A stretch of 64,000 nt of DNA, from NCBI GenBank assembly GCA_902800185.1, contig CADCDK010000028.1, forward strand, positions 1-64,000, read 5' to 3'. The position numbers were made by a program, and so were the translations under genes. Below, one piece after another: positions 1 to 8,826 of the stretch (positions are counted from its first letter, which is position 1; every line of letters starts with the position of its first letter). This stretch comes from an uncultured Prevotellaceae bacterium (GTDB lineage: Bacteria > Bacteroidota > Bacteroidia > Bacteroidales > Bacteroidaceae). The notes under the pieces were generated by a model that was not told where the DNA came from, did not search any database, and saw only the letters and a list, made by a program, of their open reading frames with translations.

Positions 1-1088
1 AGATAATTCTTGGCAACAGTAACATCCGACTTGATGACTCTTCCGTCTGGTGCATTCTTCCAGGTGGTCAATCCCATGTGAGGGCGTTCAGCATCCGCAC
101 GGTCATAGATAATCTCAGCAGCAGTCTGCTTTGTTACCGCATAATGCATCATATTCTGTACAGTCTTGAAGAACAACTGCGTCACATCTGAATCCTTATC
201 ATAGTCAGAACTACATTCGCTATATATGTCCGTGATTTTCTGATAATAACGTCGCTCGCTGATACGAATCTCACGGATGCGGTCAAGCAAATCATCGAAG
301 TAGTCTGCCCCGAATACGTTTTTACCCTTTAGACGTTCATCATCCAAAACAAAGCCTTTGGTCAAGTATTCTTTCAGGACTTGTGTTGCCCAGATACGGA
401 ACTGAGTGGCCTCATAACTATTCACACGATAACCCACGGCAATGACTACATCAAGGTTATACATCATCACCTCACCAGACCATTTGTCCGAGGGTAACAA
501 AATTTTTTTGTAAGCATCGGACAAATGGAGTTCACCGCTTTCTTCAATCTGTGATAGATGATAGCTAATGTTCTGTTGAGTCACTCCAAACAACTCTGCC
601 ATCCTTTGCTGAGAAAGCCAAAAAGTATTGGTGTCGAAAACTACTTGCACTTGTACTTTTCCACGTCCGCCTTTATACATTAAAATGGAGGACTCCATGC
701 TTCTCACTGCAACATCTGGAGTCATGGTCGCACTGAAATATTGCTGAGCAGCCTTCACCATCTCTTTCTTTTGGTCGGCATTCATCGCTACAGCCATACA
801 AGCTGCACGTGAAAGGCGAATGCTTGTCACCTCTCTGACAGTACCACTGCCCAGTTCCGCCATCTCCGTTATCTCCACAAAATGCTCACCAAGATGATAG
901 CCCTTCTGAGAAGTCCATGCCTGTGCCTTGGCTATGACACGTTCAAAGTTCCAGTACTTGCCATAGCCCATCACTCTCGCCAATTTGCGTGAGTTCCACC
1001 ATTCCTTGCCATCGGCGTCAACCTCTCTTAACTGCTCGAAAGGAGATTGAAGCTCTGGGATAATGTTTGTATCTTGTATATTACTCAT
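1..1088 (-). CDS. DinD/RhuM-like fusion protein, 3' end cut by window edge
   Basis: The reading frame starts at ATG 1088-1086 and is still open at base 1, so the C-terminus is missing. The first ~110 residues (SPFEQL...DADGKEWW, then WNFERVIAKAQ and IRLSRAACMAVAM) resemble the N-terminal region of DNA-damage-inducible protein D. From about residue 140 the protein looks like the RhuM 'virulence' family: VQVVFDTNTFWLSQQRMAEL, FGVTQQNISYHL (helix-turn-helix-like), then VGYRVNSYEATQFRIWATQ. RhuM proteins are common in defence and mobile islands; their biochemical role is not established. The start overlaps the end of the upstream fic gene by 8 bases, so the two are probably translationally coupled. 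Confidence 0.75.
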   Translation of the reverse strand, partial: MSNIQDTNIIPELQSPFEQLREVDADGKEWWNSRKLARVMGYGKYWNFERVIAKAQAWTSQKGYHLGEHFVEITEMAELGSGTVREVTSIRLSRAACMAVAMNADQKKEMVKAAQQYFSATMTPDVAVRSMESSILMYKGGRGKVQVQVVFDTNTFWLSQQRMAELFGVTQQNISYHLSQIEESGELHLSDAYKKILLPSDKWSGEVMMYNLDVVIAVGYRVNSYEATQFRIWATQVLKEYLTKGFVLDDERLKGKNVFGADYFDDLLDRIREIRISERRYYQKITDIYSECSSDYDKDSDVTQLFFKTVQNMMHYAVTKQTAAEIIYDRADAERPHMGLTTWKNAPDGRVIKSDVTVAKNY

Positions 1089-2223
1089 TTTTGTCTATAT
1101 TACTTCCTTGTTGAATAGAATCTTCGACGATTTCCCAATAGCCATTTCTTTTACCATTCACTCTACGTAGAATGTTCTTCTCTTGTAACGCTATGGTAAT
1201 TGATTTGACAGTCCGCTCAGATTTTATCTCTTTTTGGGTAGCAGATGGATTCTTTTGCACTATGCGGAGTAGAGCGACTTCTTCCAAAGTGCAATTTTTG
1301 CACTTTGGGGGTAATTCTTCGCCAGCTTTTGCACTTTGAACTTTATGATTTGCACTTTGGGATATGGTTTCGTTCTCAACTTTGTTCCAATCAACGTGCA
1401 TTATCCTGTTTCTAAGGTCATGTTCTTCTCCAAGCAACATACTGCGAAAGAATCTCTCCAAGTACTCTGTCGTTTCTGTGATGCCATTTGTCAAATCACT
1501 ATAGTTGGCACGAACGAGCGCATTTCGGAAATACCACGAGTTTTCTGCAAAGACATCATTGACCACATTGAAGCCCAATGTACGTAAGTACTTGATCATA
1601 AATACGGCAGTCGTTCGTGTGTTGCCTTCGCAAAACGCATGAACTTGCCATAGATTAGCACAGAAACGGGTTAGATGACGAATAGCATCGTCAATATTCA
1701 TGTTAGCATAACTGAACTCACGTTCCTGCCCCATATCGTAATTCAAAGTGTCGCTGATAGTATCTGCACTGGCATAATACACAGTCTTGCCGCCAAGCAC
1801 CCACTCGTTCTTCGTAATATTATAGTCACGAATGCGTCCTGCTAACTTATAGATGCCATCAAACAAACGGCGATGTATAGAAATCAACTGAGCAGGAGTA
1901 AATGAGAACGTCTTTTCCTCTATTAACTCCGTGATACGTGCAGCCACCTTGTCCGCCTCTTCCGTTCGGTCATTCTCAATGACCTTTCGTCCAGATGCAG
2001 ACTTGTAGTATGAGTCAATAAGTTGCTTTGCCTCAATGATACTGATGTCCCCCTCGATATGTCGTTTGGCAGTATCAAGCAGATAATCAGAAGTCTGGAG
2101 CCTATCAACCTGTTGAAGCCCTATAGCAACCTTCCAAGCTTCGCTACGCTCGCGCTTCTGTGGTTCGCCTTGGCGTATGTATTCATTCAAGCCAAGAATT
2201 GTATATTTCTGTTCGTCGCTCAT
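1081..2223 (-). CDS. Fic family protein (predicted AMP-transferase) with C-terminal winged helix
   Basis: This 380-aa protein carries a Fic core motif HAFCEGNTRT, matching HxFx(D/E)GNxR with Thr where Gly or Lys is usual. Fic proteins normally transfer AMP or another nucleotide moiety to a protein hydroxyl. The N-terminal ~70 residues (WKVAIGLQQVD..., IEGDISIIEAKQLIDSYY) resemble the VbhA-type antitoxin domain, fused in cis; the inhibitory helix seems to have Gln where the (S/T)xxxE(G/N) glutamate would lie. The last ~90 residues form a winged-helix-like region (EVALLRIVQKNPSATQKEI). The gene follows the restriction-modification genes and overlaps the DinD/RhuM gene. Whether it is a toxin, regulator or defence component cannot be said from sequence. 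Confidence 0.85.
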   Translation of the reverse strand: MSDEQKYTILGLNEYIRQGEPQKRERSEAWKVAIGLQQVDRLQTSDYLLDTAKRHIEGDISIIEAKQLIDSYYKSASGRKVIENDRTEEADKVAARITELIEEKTFSFTPAQLISIHRRLFDGIYKLAGRIRDYNITKNEWVLGGKTVYYASADTISDTLNYDMGQEREFSYANMNIDDAIRHLTRFCANLWQVHAFCEGNTRTTAVFMIKYLRTLGFNVVNDVFAENSWYFRNALVRANYSDLTNGITETTEYLERFFRSMLLGEEHDLRNRIMHVDWNKVENETISQSANHKVQSAKAGEELPPKCKNCTLEEVALLRIVQKNPSATQKEIKSERTVKSITIALQEKNILRRVNGKRNGYWEIVEDSIQQGSNIDKNE

Positions 2224-2246
2224 ATGTTGTTTTTATTAAATCATTG

Positions 2247-2351
2247 TTAGCACCTATTATATGATTTTCGTAATTGCTTGCCATCAGCATCAACCTCTTT
2301 CAACTGCTCGAAAGGAGATTGGGGTTCTGGGATGGTGTCGATATTCTTCAT
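2247..2351 (-). pseudogene. 5' remnant of a DinD-like gene
   Basis: A 34-codon frame starts at ATG 2351 and stops at 2247. Its first ~25 codons (IPEPQSPFEQLKEVDADGK) closely match residues 8-28 of the DinD/RhuM gene starting at 1088, with matching DNA at 2278-2340 and 1008-1075. After that the similarity ends abruptly and a stop follows. It lies between the DpnA-like methyltransferase (stop 2378) and fic (start 2223). It is best read as the truncated start of a second copy, left when the fic gene came to sit between the two. Confidence 0.6.
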
Positions 2352-2377
2352 GTTATTATTGCATTTAGTTGCAATTT

Positions 2378-3589
2378 TTAGCGTTGTTCTTTCGAATCGT
2401 CGTCATAAAAGTCTTCTAATGGTCTAATCCTTGCCCTGTATGTGTTTATTTTCTGTTTCAATTTCGGTGTTTTGGGAAAAATTAATTCCTTTGTGTTGTC
2501 AAATTGGAATACGGCATAATAGGGAGAATGCTCAGGGTGGAATCCAAATTTTTCCAGTGTCTCTTTTGACCATATTTTGAATGTCCCTTTTGAACGTAAC
2601 CTATACAGATGGCAATCTTCGCCATTAGTATGGAGTAGTACATACTGCATACGCTCAAACCCATAAGTCACCAACACGGAACCCTTTGAATCACCAATTC
2701 TGGTGTAACAGATGCCTGTTTGCATCATCTTTACTTTCAGTTCTGTACGAGCATGATTAACGAGGACTGTTACCTGCTCAGGGTCTTCTTCCATCCTCTG
2801 CTTCATTTCTGAAAAGTGGGCTTTGTCTTCTATGAATTCTCTTCTTTTGACACCCAAGTCCAAGAAAGATTTGTTTTCGTCAATACCCACGAATGTCCTC
2901 CCCATCAGATTGGCGGCGATGCCGGTGGTGGAGCTGCCTGTAAAAGGATCAAGAATGCAATTTCCTTCGTTAGTGGATGCTAAAATAGCACGATAAAGCA
3001 GTCGCAGAGGCTTTTGCGTGGGATGCTTGCCTTGAAGTTTCTCCCATGAGCTGGCGGCAGAAAGTTTCCATACATCTTGCATATTAACACCGCCATTGAC
3101 TGCCTTCAGAGCTTCTTGGTTGAAGGTGTAATCTTTGCAACCTCGGCGTGTTGCCCATATCAGGTATTCTGTACAAAAGTTAAACCGCTTGTCTGATAAG
3201 GTTATGGGAGGGTCTGGCTTTTGCCAAACGATAATATTGATAATCTTGAAGTCTAATTCATCAAGACATTTCTCAACAGAGAAAATATTGTGATACGTGC
3301 CACAAATCCATATTGTACCACTCCGTTTAAGAAGTTTTGTACATGGTTCAAGCCAGCCCATGTTGAAACTGTCCTTCTCTTCCCGCGAGCGGACTCTATC
3401 CCATTGGCCTTTATCGAATTTGATGTATTGTCCATTTACATTCACTTTCCCGTTTCCAGTGGACAGGAAATAGGGTGGGTCGGCAAATATCATATCGAAT
3501 GGAACGTCAATTTGGCATAGCAACTCCAAAGTGTTGCCATGACAGAGGACGAAGTCGTTGTTTTCAGTATGATAATAAGGTTCTATCAT
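2378..3589 (-). CDS. DNA adenine methyltransferase, DpnA-like (N6_N4_Mtase class)
   Basis: This 403-aa protein has the beta-class methyltransferase arrangement: a catalytic DPPY motif near residue 36 (MIFADPPYFLS) followed by the target-recognition region and, near residue 220, the SAM-binding motif DPFTGSSTTG. The core resembles the DpnA type of adenine methyltransferase. About 130 C-terminal residues beyond the SAM motif form an extra domain I do not recognise. It starts 3 bases after the HNH nuclease gene stops, so it belongs to the restriction-modification operon and probably supplies part of the self-protecting methylation. DpnA-type enzymes can methylate single-stranded DNA; whether this one does is unknown. 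Confidence 0.88.
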   Translation of the reverse strand: MIEPYYHTENNDFVLCHGNTLELLCQIDVPFDMIFADPPYFLSTGNGKVNVNGQYIKFDKGQWDRVRSREEKDSFNMGWLEPCTKLLKRSGTIWICGTYHNIFSVEKCLDELDFKIINIIVWQKPDPPITLSDKRFNFCTEYLIWATRRGCKDYTFNQEALKAVNGGVNMQDVWKLSAASSWEKLQGKHPTQKPLRLLYRAILASTNEGNCILDPFTGSSTTGIAANLMGRTFVGIDENKSFLDLGVKRREFIEDKAHFSEMKQRMEEDPEQVTVLVNHARTELKVKMMQTGICYTRIGDSKGSVLVTYGFERMQYVLLHTNGEDCHLYRLRSKGTFKIWSKETLEKFGFHPEHSPYYAVFQFDNTKELIFPKTPKLKQKINTYRARIRPLEDFYDDDSKEQR

Positions 3590-3592
3590 CGT

Positions 3593-4774
3593 CTAAACGG
3601 CAAGTTTATGAGAATGTTCCAAATCGAGCGTTTCATTCCTCTTTGCAAGATAATCCTTGAATTCAGCACTCAAGAAACGGGCATCAACGGAAGTTCGGAA
3701 TGTAGTACTTCTTATAAACGCTACATTATCGGTCACCAAATTGTCTTTTAGCCTTACAAAGCCGTCATTGTCCAGTAGGATGATATTCGAATCAAACAAT
3801 TTATGGTGGTTCTGGCATAGCCATAAACCATTATGACCACTTACTGCGTGATTGAACTTTGTATCGTCATCAAGTCCTGGTGTCCTCGATATTTGTGCCA
3901 CGCCCCATATGTGAGCGCCTTGAATAATCTCAGGAATTTCACATCCACACAGAGCACACTTCTTTGCTCCAAGACGGTTGAAAAGATTGAAGGTGTAAGA
4001 TGCAGAACGCAACTCTGACCTATCTGACTGTTGAAGATATTCACGCTTATCTAAAAACAGTGATGTATAATGCATAGAGATGTTGCCCAAACCCTCAATC
4101 GTATTCAGCGAAGCTTGAGGAAGTTTCGTCAAGTCTTGCTCACAAATATTAAATAGGTCTATCGGCCTGTCAGCAATATGTGATATTGCAATAGCGAGAA
4201 GCGTTGACTCATATTTGCTAGCTCCAAACGTCTTGGCATAGATTTGAATCTTGTCGCTGGTTTTTGATACGTACGATGAGTTATTAGACGAATTTGACGT
4301 CTGGTTCTCTCTTCGGTCTATAATAAGGTCATCAACGTTTCTATATGGCAAAACATGTTGCTGATAATAATCTCCTATATTCAGGAAATCAATCCCAGCA
4401 GTCATCAGCAGTCGGTAAATAAAAAGATGATAATCGGTAAAAGCATTGCCAACATGAGGGATGAAATAATAACAGAGACGCTTATTCTGACGCTGGTCTG
4501 CATAGAACATATTAATAGCTGTGGGAACACTCTGTAAACTTGAATTGCGACCTCCAATATTGGCTTCAGAAAGAGAAATGTAATTCACGATTCCTCCATA
4601 TTCCAAAAACACGAGTCGTCCTCTGTTATAAGTAGAACGGTCTTTAACGACGCGGAATCTACTTTGTCCTGTAACACGCAAACAGATGTCCAAAAGGACT
4701 TCATTGGTCAATATTCTGTCAAAGAGCCCAGGAGTTTTCTGAGCGTCAGGTTTGTATGTAATGATTGCTTCCAT
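3593..4774 (-). CDS. HNH endonuclease (probable restriction enzyme)
   Basis: The 393-aa product has a C-terminal HNH domain at about residues 285-350: paired cysteines CALCGC, then GAHIWGVAQ, then NGLWLCQNHHKLFDSN, fitting the HNH_2 class of zinc-supported nucleases. The N-terminal ~270 residues match nothing I know and probably carry DNA recognition. It lies between two DNA methyltransferase genes with 2-3 base gaps on each side, so a role as restriction endonuclease of a type II-like system is the simplest reading. The recognition sequence cannot be read from the protein. Confidence 0.85.
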   Translation of the reverse strand: MEAIITYKPDAQKTPGLFDRILTNEVLLDICLRVTGQSRFRVVKDRSTYNRGRLVFLEYGGIVNYISLSEANIGGRNSSLQSVPTAINMFYADQRQNKRLCYYFIPHVGNAFTDYHLFIYRLLMTAGIDFLNIGDYYQQHVLPYRNVDDLIIDRRENQTSNSSNNSSYVSKTSDKIQIYAKTFGASKYESTLLAIAISHIADRPIDLFNICEQDLTKLPQASLNTIEGLGNISMHYTSLFLDKREYLQQSDRSELRSASYTFNLFNRLGAKKCALCGCEIPEIIQGAHIWGVAQISRTPGLDDDTKFNHAVSGHNGLWLCQNHHKLFDSNIILLDNDGFVRLKDNLVTDNVAFIRSTTFRTSVDARFLSAEFKDYLAKRNETLDLEHSHKLAV

Positions 4775-4776
4775 TT

Positions 4777-6630
4777 TCAGTAATTAACTATTAATACTTC
4801 ACGACGATTGTTATATCTGCCTTGGGGAACTGCCACGTCTATCACGCGATAATGATTCCTCTCGGCCCAATCGGCTACATCTGCATTATAAAATCCCTCA
4901 ACTTGTAAGACATAAGACAGCATGAATCTTGCGCCAATCTGTGCGGCTTGGTCTAAAAATTGGCACAAGCGTTGTTCATGCTCTAAAGTCCATCCCTCAA
5001 AGCCTCGCTTCCCATCATTATAAACTCCTAAAGTTGAACGATACGGGGGGTCAGCGTATATAAATGAGTCTCTGCCTATTTGGTCTGCCAACCTCTCAAA
5101 GCTGGCATTTGAATAAACTACATTTTTATTCTTTGAACATCTAGCAAACGTTATAAACTTCGAAAGTAGGCACTCGTTGAACCAACGGGAACCAACAGGA
5201 TTGTTAAAACCATGGTCAGTATTGAAACGTATCTGCTGCTGAAATCCATAGAGGATGAGCGTGTATAGCATACGTGGGTCCCGCTTGGGAATAGGAGTAC
5301 TATTATATTTGTTCCTCAATGCGATGTAACCTTCTCTACTGTTGGGAGTCAATTCATACTTCTGTATGAGTCTCGACACATACAGTAAGTACTCATACGT
5401 ATCGGTACTGAACGATTTTATCAGCCCTTCTACAAACGGGTTGATGTCATTGTAGATGATTCGTTCTGCCTGAATGTTAATGCCAACATTGAAACCACCT
5501 CCAAACAAGTCGATAAACGTAGCCAGTCTTTCTTGAGGCAGATATTGTTTGATGATGGGAACCATTTTTGTTTTACTACCGGTGTAGTTGAGAGGTGACT
5601 CTACTATCACTTCTTCAGTTGGTCTCTTTTGTATATAGAAAAGGAATTCTTGGTGGCCGTCAGCTCCTTGGCATTTGGTATTGTTATATTTCTTATAGTC
5701 AATAGCTGTACAAGAATAGGTATCTTCCACACCAAAACGCTTCAAAGTCTTTTCTATATAGTCCTTCGACATAAACCCGTCGTTGTTGTAGCTTAGGATG
5801 ATGTGTGAAGCTTCCGTTTCTGCAACCACTTTTTCAAAAAGAATATGAGCTTGATACATTTTCGACCAATTTGAACGCATAGGTGTAGTAGGGCGAGACC
5901 CCGTCACTCTGCTTATCGGAGGGTTGTCATTGAGTATCAGTGTTTCCAGCAGATGATACTGCGTACCATACTGATTTTGAGTATAGGGCGGATCTAAATA
6001 CAGTATATCGCATTCAACATTTGATATGATGTCCTCAATTTTATTATTGAAACTCTCGACAACGCCTGCTACACCATCCCCAGAATCAATCTTGCTGAAT
6101 ACGACGGGTTTTAAGGCCCGATGGTCCCAATGTTTTAGGAATGCGCCATAAACACCAGCCGTATTTGATACATCTGATACTGATTCCAGAAGGCAAGCTA
6201 ATAGGTATACATATTCTTCTTCTGTTATTTGTTCTTGCTCTTTCCACTGCTCTATCTGCATTCGGAAATAGTCAATACGCCCGGCATTTTCTTCAGAGAA
6301 ATACATGCGGTCAGAGCCACCAGGAGAATAATTCTCATAAACGAAGCCATGAATACAGCCTGTGCTTTCATTCAAGAACATGAAAGGGTCAAAGCCAAGT
6401 GACCGGAAAGTACATCCATTGGAATACAATTTCCCCCTTGTAAAAAATGATGCGCATTTTAGAGAGTCATTTACAACAATGTGATTATATGTAGACTTCA
6501 GACTGTCAGCAACGGAACCCATGCCGCAAAATGCATCAAAGAAAACCAAATCTCTTTGAAGTATATTGTGCTCTTGCAAGAGTTCCCTTATTGACCCTGT
6601 AAGACTTTCTTTACTTCCTAGATATCTCAT
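4777..6630 (-). CDS. Two-domain D12-class adenine methyltransferase, FokI-methylase-like
   Basis: The 617-aa product is a fusion of two Dam/D12-class N6-adenine methyltransferase domains. Domain 1 (about 1-320) begins MRYLGSKESL, has SAM motif FFDAFCGMGS and a catalytic DPPY at about 213. Domain 2 (about 335-617) begins PLNYTGSKTKM, has FIDLFGGGFNVG and DPPY at about 527. Single-chain double methylases of this layout (M.FokI, M.StsI) protect both strands of an asymmetric recognition site, one domain per strand. The neighbouring HNH nuclease and DpnA-like methylase complete a restriction-modification unit. Both catalytic motifs appear intact. Confidence 0.9.
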   Translation of the reverse strand: MRYLGSKESLTGSIRELLQEHNILQRDLVFFDAFCGMGSVADSLKSTYNHIVVNDSLKCASFFTRGKLYSNGCTFRSLGFDPFMFLNESTGCIHGFVYENYSPGGSDRMYFSEENAGRIDYFRMQIEQWKEQEQITEEEYVYLLACLLESVSDVSNTAGVYGAFLKHWDHRALKPVVFSKIDSGDGVAGVVESFNNKIEDIISNVECDILYLDPPYTQNQYGTQYHLLETLILNDNPPISRVTGSRPTTPMRSNWSKMYQAHILFEKVVAETEASHIILSYNNDGFMSKDYIEKTLKRFGVEDTYSCTAIDYKKYNNTKCQGADGHQEFLFYIQKRPTEEVIVESPLNYTGSKTKMVPIIKQYLPQERLATFIDLFGGGFNVGINIQAERIIYNDINPFVEGLIKSFSTDTYEYLLYVSRLIQKYELTPNSREGYIALRNKYNSTPIPKRDPRMLYTLILYGFQQQIRFNTDHGFNNPVGSRWFNECLLSKFITFARCSKNKNVVYSNASFERLADQIGRDSFIYADPPYRSTLGVYNDGKRGFEGWTLEHEQRLCQFLDQAAQIGARFMLSYVLQVEGFYNADVADWAERNHYRVIDVAVPQGRYNNRREVLIVNY

Positions 6631-6638
6631 ATTATATA

Positions 6639-7276
6639 TTACTTCTTCGGTCTCTCTATCACCATATACTTAGCACCACTTTTAACAAGTGTACCCCAAC
6701 CGTATGGACAGTTATCACGCAGGTAGATGGATTGCTCGGTAATGGTTTTATCATTCTTATCATCGTATGACTCCGAGGCTACACTGACAAGAGTAATGTA
6801 CTTGCTACCTTGTTCAGAATCTTCTACCCAGTAATTGTCTTCTTCACAGTTGTGATAATCTCCTTTTCAATTTGCTGTGCAAGTGCTAGTCTTTCTTCGG
6901 CATCGGGGAGCATCTCTGTCAACTTGCGATTATAATCCTTGTATAGTGATTTCGCTTTTTTCTTATCCGTCAGTTGTCTAACATCTGCATCGTATTGGCG
7001 CATCAGGCTTTTGACCTCTTTGAGAAGTTTCCGAGAGATTGGTTCGAAGTTGCAGAATCCTCCATCAACAGCAACCATAGGGAATCGACGCTGAGCATTG
7101 AGACCACTTTCGTTAAGAGAGTACCACGTTACAATACAGAAATCTTTATTCCCAGCATTCCCTTCCACCTCGTTTATCTCCATGAAAACGAGAGGGTGCG
7201 GAGCCATTCCAACAAAAGCATCGCCTTTCTTGAAACGTGGAGTTCCTTCCTTTATTTCGTTGTCAATCTTACTCAT
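6639..7276 (-). pseudogene. Small hypothetical gene, apparently split by a -1 frameshift at an A4 run
   Basis: The uninterrupted frame 6824-7276 gives 150 aa (MSKIDNEIKEGTPRFKKGDA...), an unknown protein with a Lys-rich C-terminal helix. A second frame without any start codon continues from about 6870 to a TAA at 6639 and reads naturally (DNYWVEDSEQGSKYITLVSV ... YMVIERPKK). One extra A in the A4 run (T run 6864-6867 on the plus strand) would join them into a 212-aa protein ending 8 bases before the methyltransferase start, matching the tight spacing of this operon. It may be a true mutation, a sequencing error or recoding. Function unknown. Confidence 0.6.
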
Positions 7277-7282
7277 ATTGCA

Positions 7283-8746
7283 TTAATCAATATTATTCAA
7301 CTTCCATACCTTAGCCTGTTCCGTAAGACGGTACATCTGTTTGGGGTGATTAGGCTGGTCAGGATATTTTCTTTCTATAGACCCATCACTAAGTGCTGGA
7401 TTTATATAATTATCACGGAAAGTCATTCTATGTTTAATACCACATAGCTCCATCATTTTGCTGACATTTAAATACTCGTCATGCATTAGTTGAACCAACT
7501 TTCCTACTTGAACGGAACTTGGACGATAGTTAGACGGTACTTGAACGGTACTTGAACGGTCAAACTCTTTTTCGGATGTCCACTCCGCCATCAATGTTGC
7601 CTTCAGGATGAATGCATCGACATGGAATGATGGGATAGCACAACCTTTTGTTTCCAACTCGCTACAGATACGGTCAATACCCTCGCCAAACTCCTTGACA
7701 TACTTGTATGCCTTTAGGTATTGGGCGATCTTGGGATTACGAGAAAAGTGGGTATGACGTATGTTGTCTGGTCTCACTAGCCCAGGCAAGTCTCCTGGAG
7801 TCTCAAAGACAAGGCGATCGTCGAACATCTTTATCTGTATCTCGGTGCCTTTGATGTTGTAGGCTCTGTGACAGCAACTATTGACAACCATCTCTTGTAT
7901 GGCGTACTTTGAGTAGTTGCGACGAGTAACGAAAACACCATGCTCTCCGAGGAATGAGTGTTCACTGACTTGCGTTTCCAAATAGCTGATAGTGCTTCGA
8001 ACCTGCTGAAGTATGGCACCCTCGAATGTCACATCCTTGATAACATTCATGTCTCTGCCCACTTTCTCCTCTTTTCCTTCATAACGGATGAAGCGAGTGC
8101 GGGCACGAGGGAAGAAACGCTGTGGATTCTTGCCAAAGAGAAGGATGCATGCAGTACTTACTTTCTGCTGCCCATCTGCCTCTATAACGAAATCATTATT
8201 CTCTCGCAGATACTCCATGCCAGACTTCCCATAGCCGATGACACTAATATAATCATTGACAAGAGTCATGTCAATATCATCGATGGTAGCGCCATAAACA
8301 TCCTTGTCTTCGTAATATCGTTCGCCCTTATCATAGAGGAGTTGCATGCGTTCGTCAAAGTTGAGTTTCTTGCTCTTGTCGCCAACACGCATGAAACATT
8401 CGTCCGCCTGATTGGTATGAAGTTGTCCGCTTGCAGGAATGTGCATCAGAAGAATGCGATTCTCCTTACCACTATAATCCGTACAAGGAAGATACTCGCA
8501 TCTAACTTTTACAGACGGATTGCAGAAATCAAAAGGGACGCGAAGCAACTCATTGAGCCGTTCCTCGTTTCCATCAATCCCTTCTATTCTGCGAGTCTTG
8601 TCAGAAACGCCAATGGCAAGCACACCACCATCGGCATTAGCCATAGCCACAATGGGTATTGCTAATGCCTTTGGGGCAATCTGAATGCTCTTACAATCGA
8701 ATGTCTGGCATTCTTTGCGAGCCTGTATTTCTTCTATTGTCATCAT
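7283..8746 (-). CDS. AlbA_2 (Schlafen-type) domain ATP-binding protein
   Basis: I start this at ATG 8746 (487 aa); the frame also extends to TTG 8785, but the ATG pair at 8746/8743 precedes the conserved domain directly. Residues ~1-130 match the AlbA_2 domain (FDCKSIQI, IVAMANADGGVLAIGVSD, FMRVGDKSKKL). The central part (EMVVNSCCHRAYNIKGTEIQ, ETPGDLPGLVRPDNIRH) matches the GHKL-like HATPase_c_4 region, and the C-terminus resembles a winged helix. Such proteins are called transcriptional regulators or helicase-like and are frequent in defence islands. It stops 6 bases before the next gene, so it shares the operon with the restriction-modification genes. Confidence 0.85.
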   Translation of the reverse strand: MMTIEEIQARKECQTFDCKSIQIAPKALAIPIVAMANADGGVLAIGVSDKTRRIEGIDGNEERLNELLRVPFDFCNPSVKVRCEYLPCTDYSGKENRILLMHIPASGQLHTNQADECFMRVGDKSKKLNFDERMQLLYDKGERYYEDKDVYGATIDDIDMTLVNDYISVIGYGKSGMEYLRENNDFVIEADGQQKVSTACILLFGKNPQRFFPRARTRFIRYEGKEEKVGRDMNVIKDVTFEGAILQQVRSTISYLETQVSEHSFLGEHGVFVTRRNYSKYAIQEMVVNSCCHRAYNIKGTEIQIKMFDDRLVFETPGDLPGLVRPDNIRHTHFSRNPKIAQYLKAYKYVKEFGEGIDRICSELETKGCAIPSFHVDAFILKATLMAEWTSEKEFDRSSTVQVPSNYRPSSVQVGKLVQLMHDEYLNVSKMMELCGIKHRMTFRDNYINPALSDGSIERKYPDQPNHPKQMYRLTEQAKVWKLNNID

Positions 8747-8820
8747 TTGACTTCGTCTTCTTCCTTCTTGCAAGGCAGAGCCCAAACAAGCTTTAGCTCT
8801 GCTCTTGCTTCGTACGTCAT
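8743..8820 (-). CDS. Possible 25-aa leader peptide ahead of the AlbA_2 gene
   Basis: A short frame (MTYEARAELKLVWALPCKKE...) runs from ATG 8820 to a TGA at 8745-8743 that overlaps the ATGATG start of the AlbA_2 gene. It begins 7 bases after the XRE gene ends. The stop/start overlap would allow translational coupling. A hairpin (GCAGAGC/GCTCTGC, 8775-8781 and 8796-8802) lies inside it. It is short and has no recognisable family, so it may be chance. Confidence 0.25.
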   Translation of the reverse strand: MTYEARAELKLVWALPCKKEEDEVK

Positions 8821-8826
8821 TTCGAC

